The translations under genes were made by a program, and so were the position numbers. DNA of 64,000 bases from Lates calcarifer (Eukaryota > Chordata > Actinopteri > Centropomidae): positions 16,173,543 to 16,237,542 of the forward strand of contig NC_066844.1 of assembly GCF_001640805.2 (NCBI RefSeq), in the 5' to 3' direction. Every line of letters begins with the position of its first letter. The stretch's first letter is position 1. Shown here piece by piece: positions 62,463 through 64,000 of this stretch. The notes beneath the pieces were generated by a model that saw only the letters and a program-made list of their open reading frames with translations, ran no database searches and was not told the origin of the DNA.

Positions 62463-64000
62463 CTAATTGTACATTCACAGCACAGTTGAGTGCTCTGGGG
62501 GTTAAATCTGGATAACAGTCTTGTCTGACCAGTTTTTGTTATTTTTGATTCTTTCTGTGCAATTATCACCAAATAGGGTACAGACTTTCTGTGACTACTC
62601 TATCAAGCCCAGTCTCCTTCCATTCCTCTCAGTCGTGAATAGAAATATGTCATTTTACCAGAAAGCCCCAGGAAGTGGATTCATCAGTGCTTCCAAGCAC
62701 CTTTTGTTCCCTGTAGGCTTGCCCTCCTAGATAAGCTATAGGCTGGCTGCTCTTCAGTCCCAGCTTCCACTAATCTATGGCAGGCAGGAGAGAGAAGGCC
62801 AAAGGATTAGCATGACAAACTGTCTGATGATGACTTACCTCAGTCATTATACATGTGGGAATGTTTGTATCAAGCTTAAGCAAAGAGGTGTAATTATCAC
62901 TGAAGCCACTACTGCATCATTTGTGAATTAAACAGAGACTGAAATACAAAGAGTGAAAGTGAAACATTTACAGGCAGCACTGTAAAGTACAGTGTATGTG
63001 AAAGATGTGTGAACGATTTAAGTGATTCCTGAGTTTATTTTAAGGGCAGCAGTGAAATATGGGAGAAGCAGCATTAATGTTTCCACAGGAAAACTGTTGC
63101 TGGGAAGGTAGTTATATCTGAATGCAGTTTTAAACAAATGATGTCATAGCTTTGCTCCCCATTGTAAAAGAGAGCAGAGGAAAAATGTGTTGCTTTGTTC
63201 TCCCAGTATCCAGACTCTTGACCACAGGCCCTGTGTATGTGTATGTGTGTATGTGTGTGTGCTGGCAACTGTGCCCTGGCTTGTGTGTGGTCTAAATACA
63301 GCTTTTTACTGTTGCCCAAATCATTGTATGCCAAAAGGCACAAACAAGGTCATAAAAGTGACTTTGTTTTGCTGCTCTAAACATAGGCCAGCTCTATATT
63401 TTGCCACCAGTTTTTCCTTGGGCGATTGTGTCTTTGTTGGATTCGAGTCAGCAATAGATTTGCATTCAACTTCTATTTGCTTATGAAATGTCAACCTATA
63501 GGCAATATTTTTGTCATTAACGCACGTGCTTTGGTTCTCAGTGGAGGATTTGATGTTTTCTTTCTACAGATTTAGCCGTGTTTCCTAGTAATGGAGTAAT
63601 TAATATAGATTGCCTTTCCATTAGACAGTCATTTTGCATAGTGTCACCTCTGCAAGGTAACCAACTTAAAAGGTTCAGATGTGGCTCAGTAAACGTGTGT
63701 GTGGGGATGGGGGGGGGGGGTCGTCCATCCAAACTGTGATCCTGGCTTAACCTCCAGTTACTTTTTTTGGCAGCTAGAAGGTACAAACACACACACACAT
63801 TAACCCACTACATATTTCCCCATCTGCCTGACACTCAGATGAATTAGAGCAGACACGGGAAGGGAGTTTTTTTTTTTTTTAAACATGTGTCTGTTTGTGA
63901 GTGTGTGTGTGTGTGTACCTGCTCATCTGGTCCATTTCTCTGACTTGCTTCTGCCCTGCTAAGCGCCAGCTGTACATGGAGGTATTTCAGTCTTACCTGA

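Larger units (their letters stand above)
46213..64000 (+). other. magi1: magi1 gene locus, 5' end (runs off right edge)
   Basis: Gene-level entry for MAGI1, a membrane-associated guanylate kinase with inverted domain order: an N-terminal PDZ, a GuK-like domain, two WW domains and further PDZ domains. It scaffolds tight and adherens junctions. Only the first coding exon (46213-46510) is in the window. The second exon should begin with a G(G)xxNKDLRHFLN-like block and was not found in the 17.5 kb that follows. A very long first intron agrees with what I know of the mammalian gene. Teleosts can carry magi1a and magi1b; this fragment does not tell them apart. Confidence 0.9.
46511..64000 (+). other. 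magi1 intron 1, partial (at least 17.5 kb)
   Basis: It begins GTAAGC at 46511 and has no recognisable second exon. It contains (CA)n, (TC)n, (CTC)n and poly(C) tracts, one CGATTAAT-family repeat and several candidate regulatory stretches: a POU octamer at 50444-50451, a homeodomain-core cluster at 56918-56974 and a CpG-richer patch at 61.38-61.68 kb. Short alternative first exons cannot be excluded by reading alone. Confidence 0.65.

Noticed and set aside
63940..64000. Possible start of magi1 exon 2 at the right edge (TATTTCAG at 63983-63990)
   Set aside because: Only ten bases follow the acceptor-like AG and they do not encode the expected NKDLRHFL block.

Overview
This window is eukaryotic chromosomal DNA from a ray-finned fish, most likely a percomorph teleost. 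Long spliced genes lie in AT-rich, intron-dominated sequence with many (CA)n, (GA)n and (T)n tracts. Several dispersed repeats look like families I know from percomorph genomes: a TTAGCATGCTAACA element, a CGATTAAT-type element, a TGACCTTGACCTTTGACC element and a tRNA-derived SINE. There are no bacterial operons, CRISPR arrays or phage genes. Almost all open reading frames here are chance ORFs in non-coding DNA. Only six coding exons can be supported, and they belong to two genes.

Left third (1-13.5 kb, minus strand): the 5' half of slc25a26, the mitochondrial S-adenosylmethionine carrier. Five coding exons (3276-3323, 3733-3837, 10563-10681, 11787-11943, 13375-13407) have canonical GT/AG borders and join in frame into 154 residues. 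The rest of the gene lies beyond the left edge. Its start region carries YY1, ETS and CACGTGAC motifs and two short upstream ORFs.

Middle (13.5-45.6 kb): about 32 kb of intergenic DNA with no recognisable exon. It holds microsatellites, repeat copies, a tRNA-type SINE, a short MITE-like inverted-repeat element, two strong palindromes and two CTCF-like motifs in the same orientation.

Right part (45.6-64 kb, plus strand): the first coding exon of magi1 (46213-46510), which encodes the atypical N-terminal PDZ domain of a MAGUK scaffold at epithelial junctions. It is followed by at least 17.5 kb of intron 1 that runs off the right edge.

The two genes are divergent and head to head, as MAGI1 and SLC25A26 are in human 3p14. 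This supports both identifications and makes the 32 kb between them the shared regulatory interval. The two proteins have no known common pathway. I found no convincing undescribed multigene system. The best leads are regulatory: a perfect palindromic nuclear-receptor (ERE-type) site inside a dispersed repeat in slc25a26 intron 2, the TISU/uORF arrangement at the slc25a26 start, clustered homeodomain cores in magi1 intron 1, and paired CTCF-like motifs between the genes.
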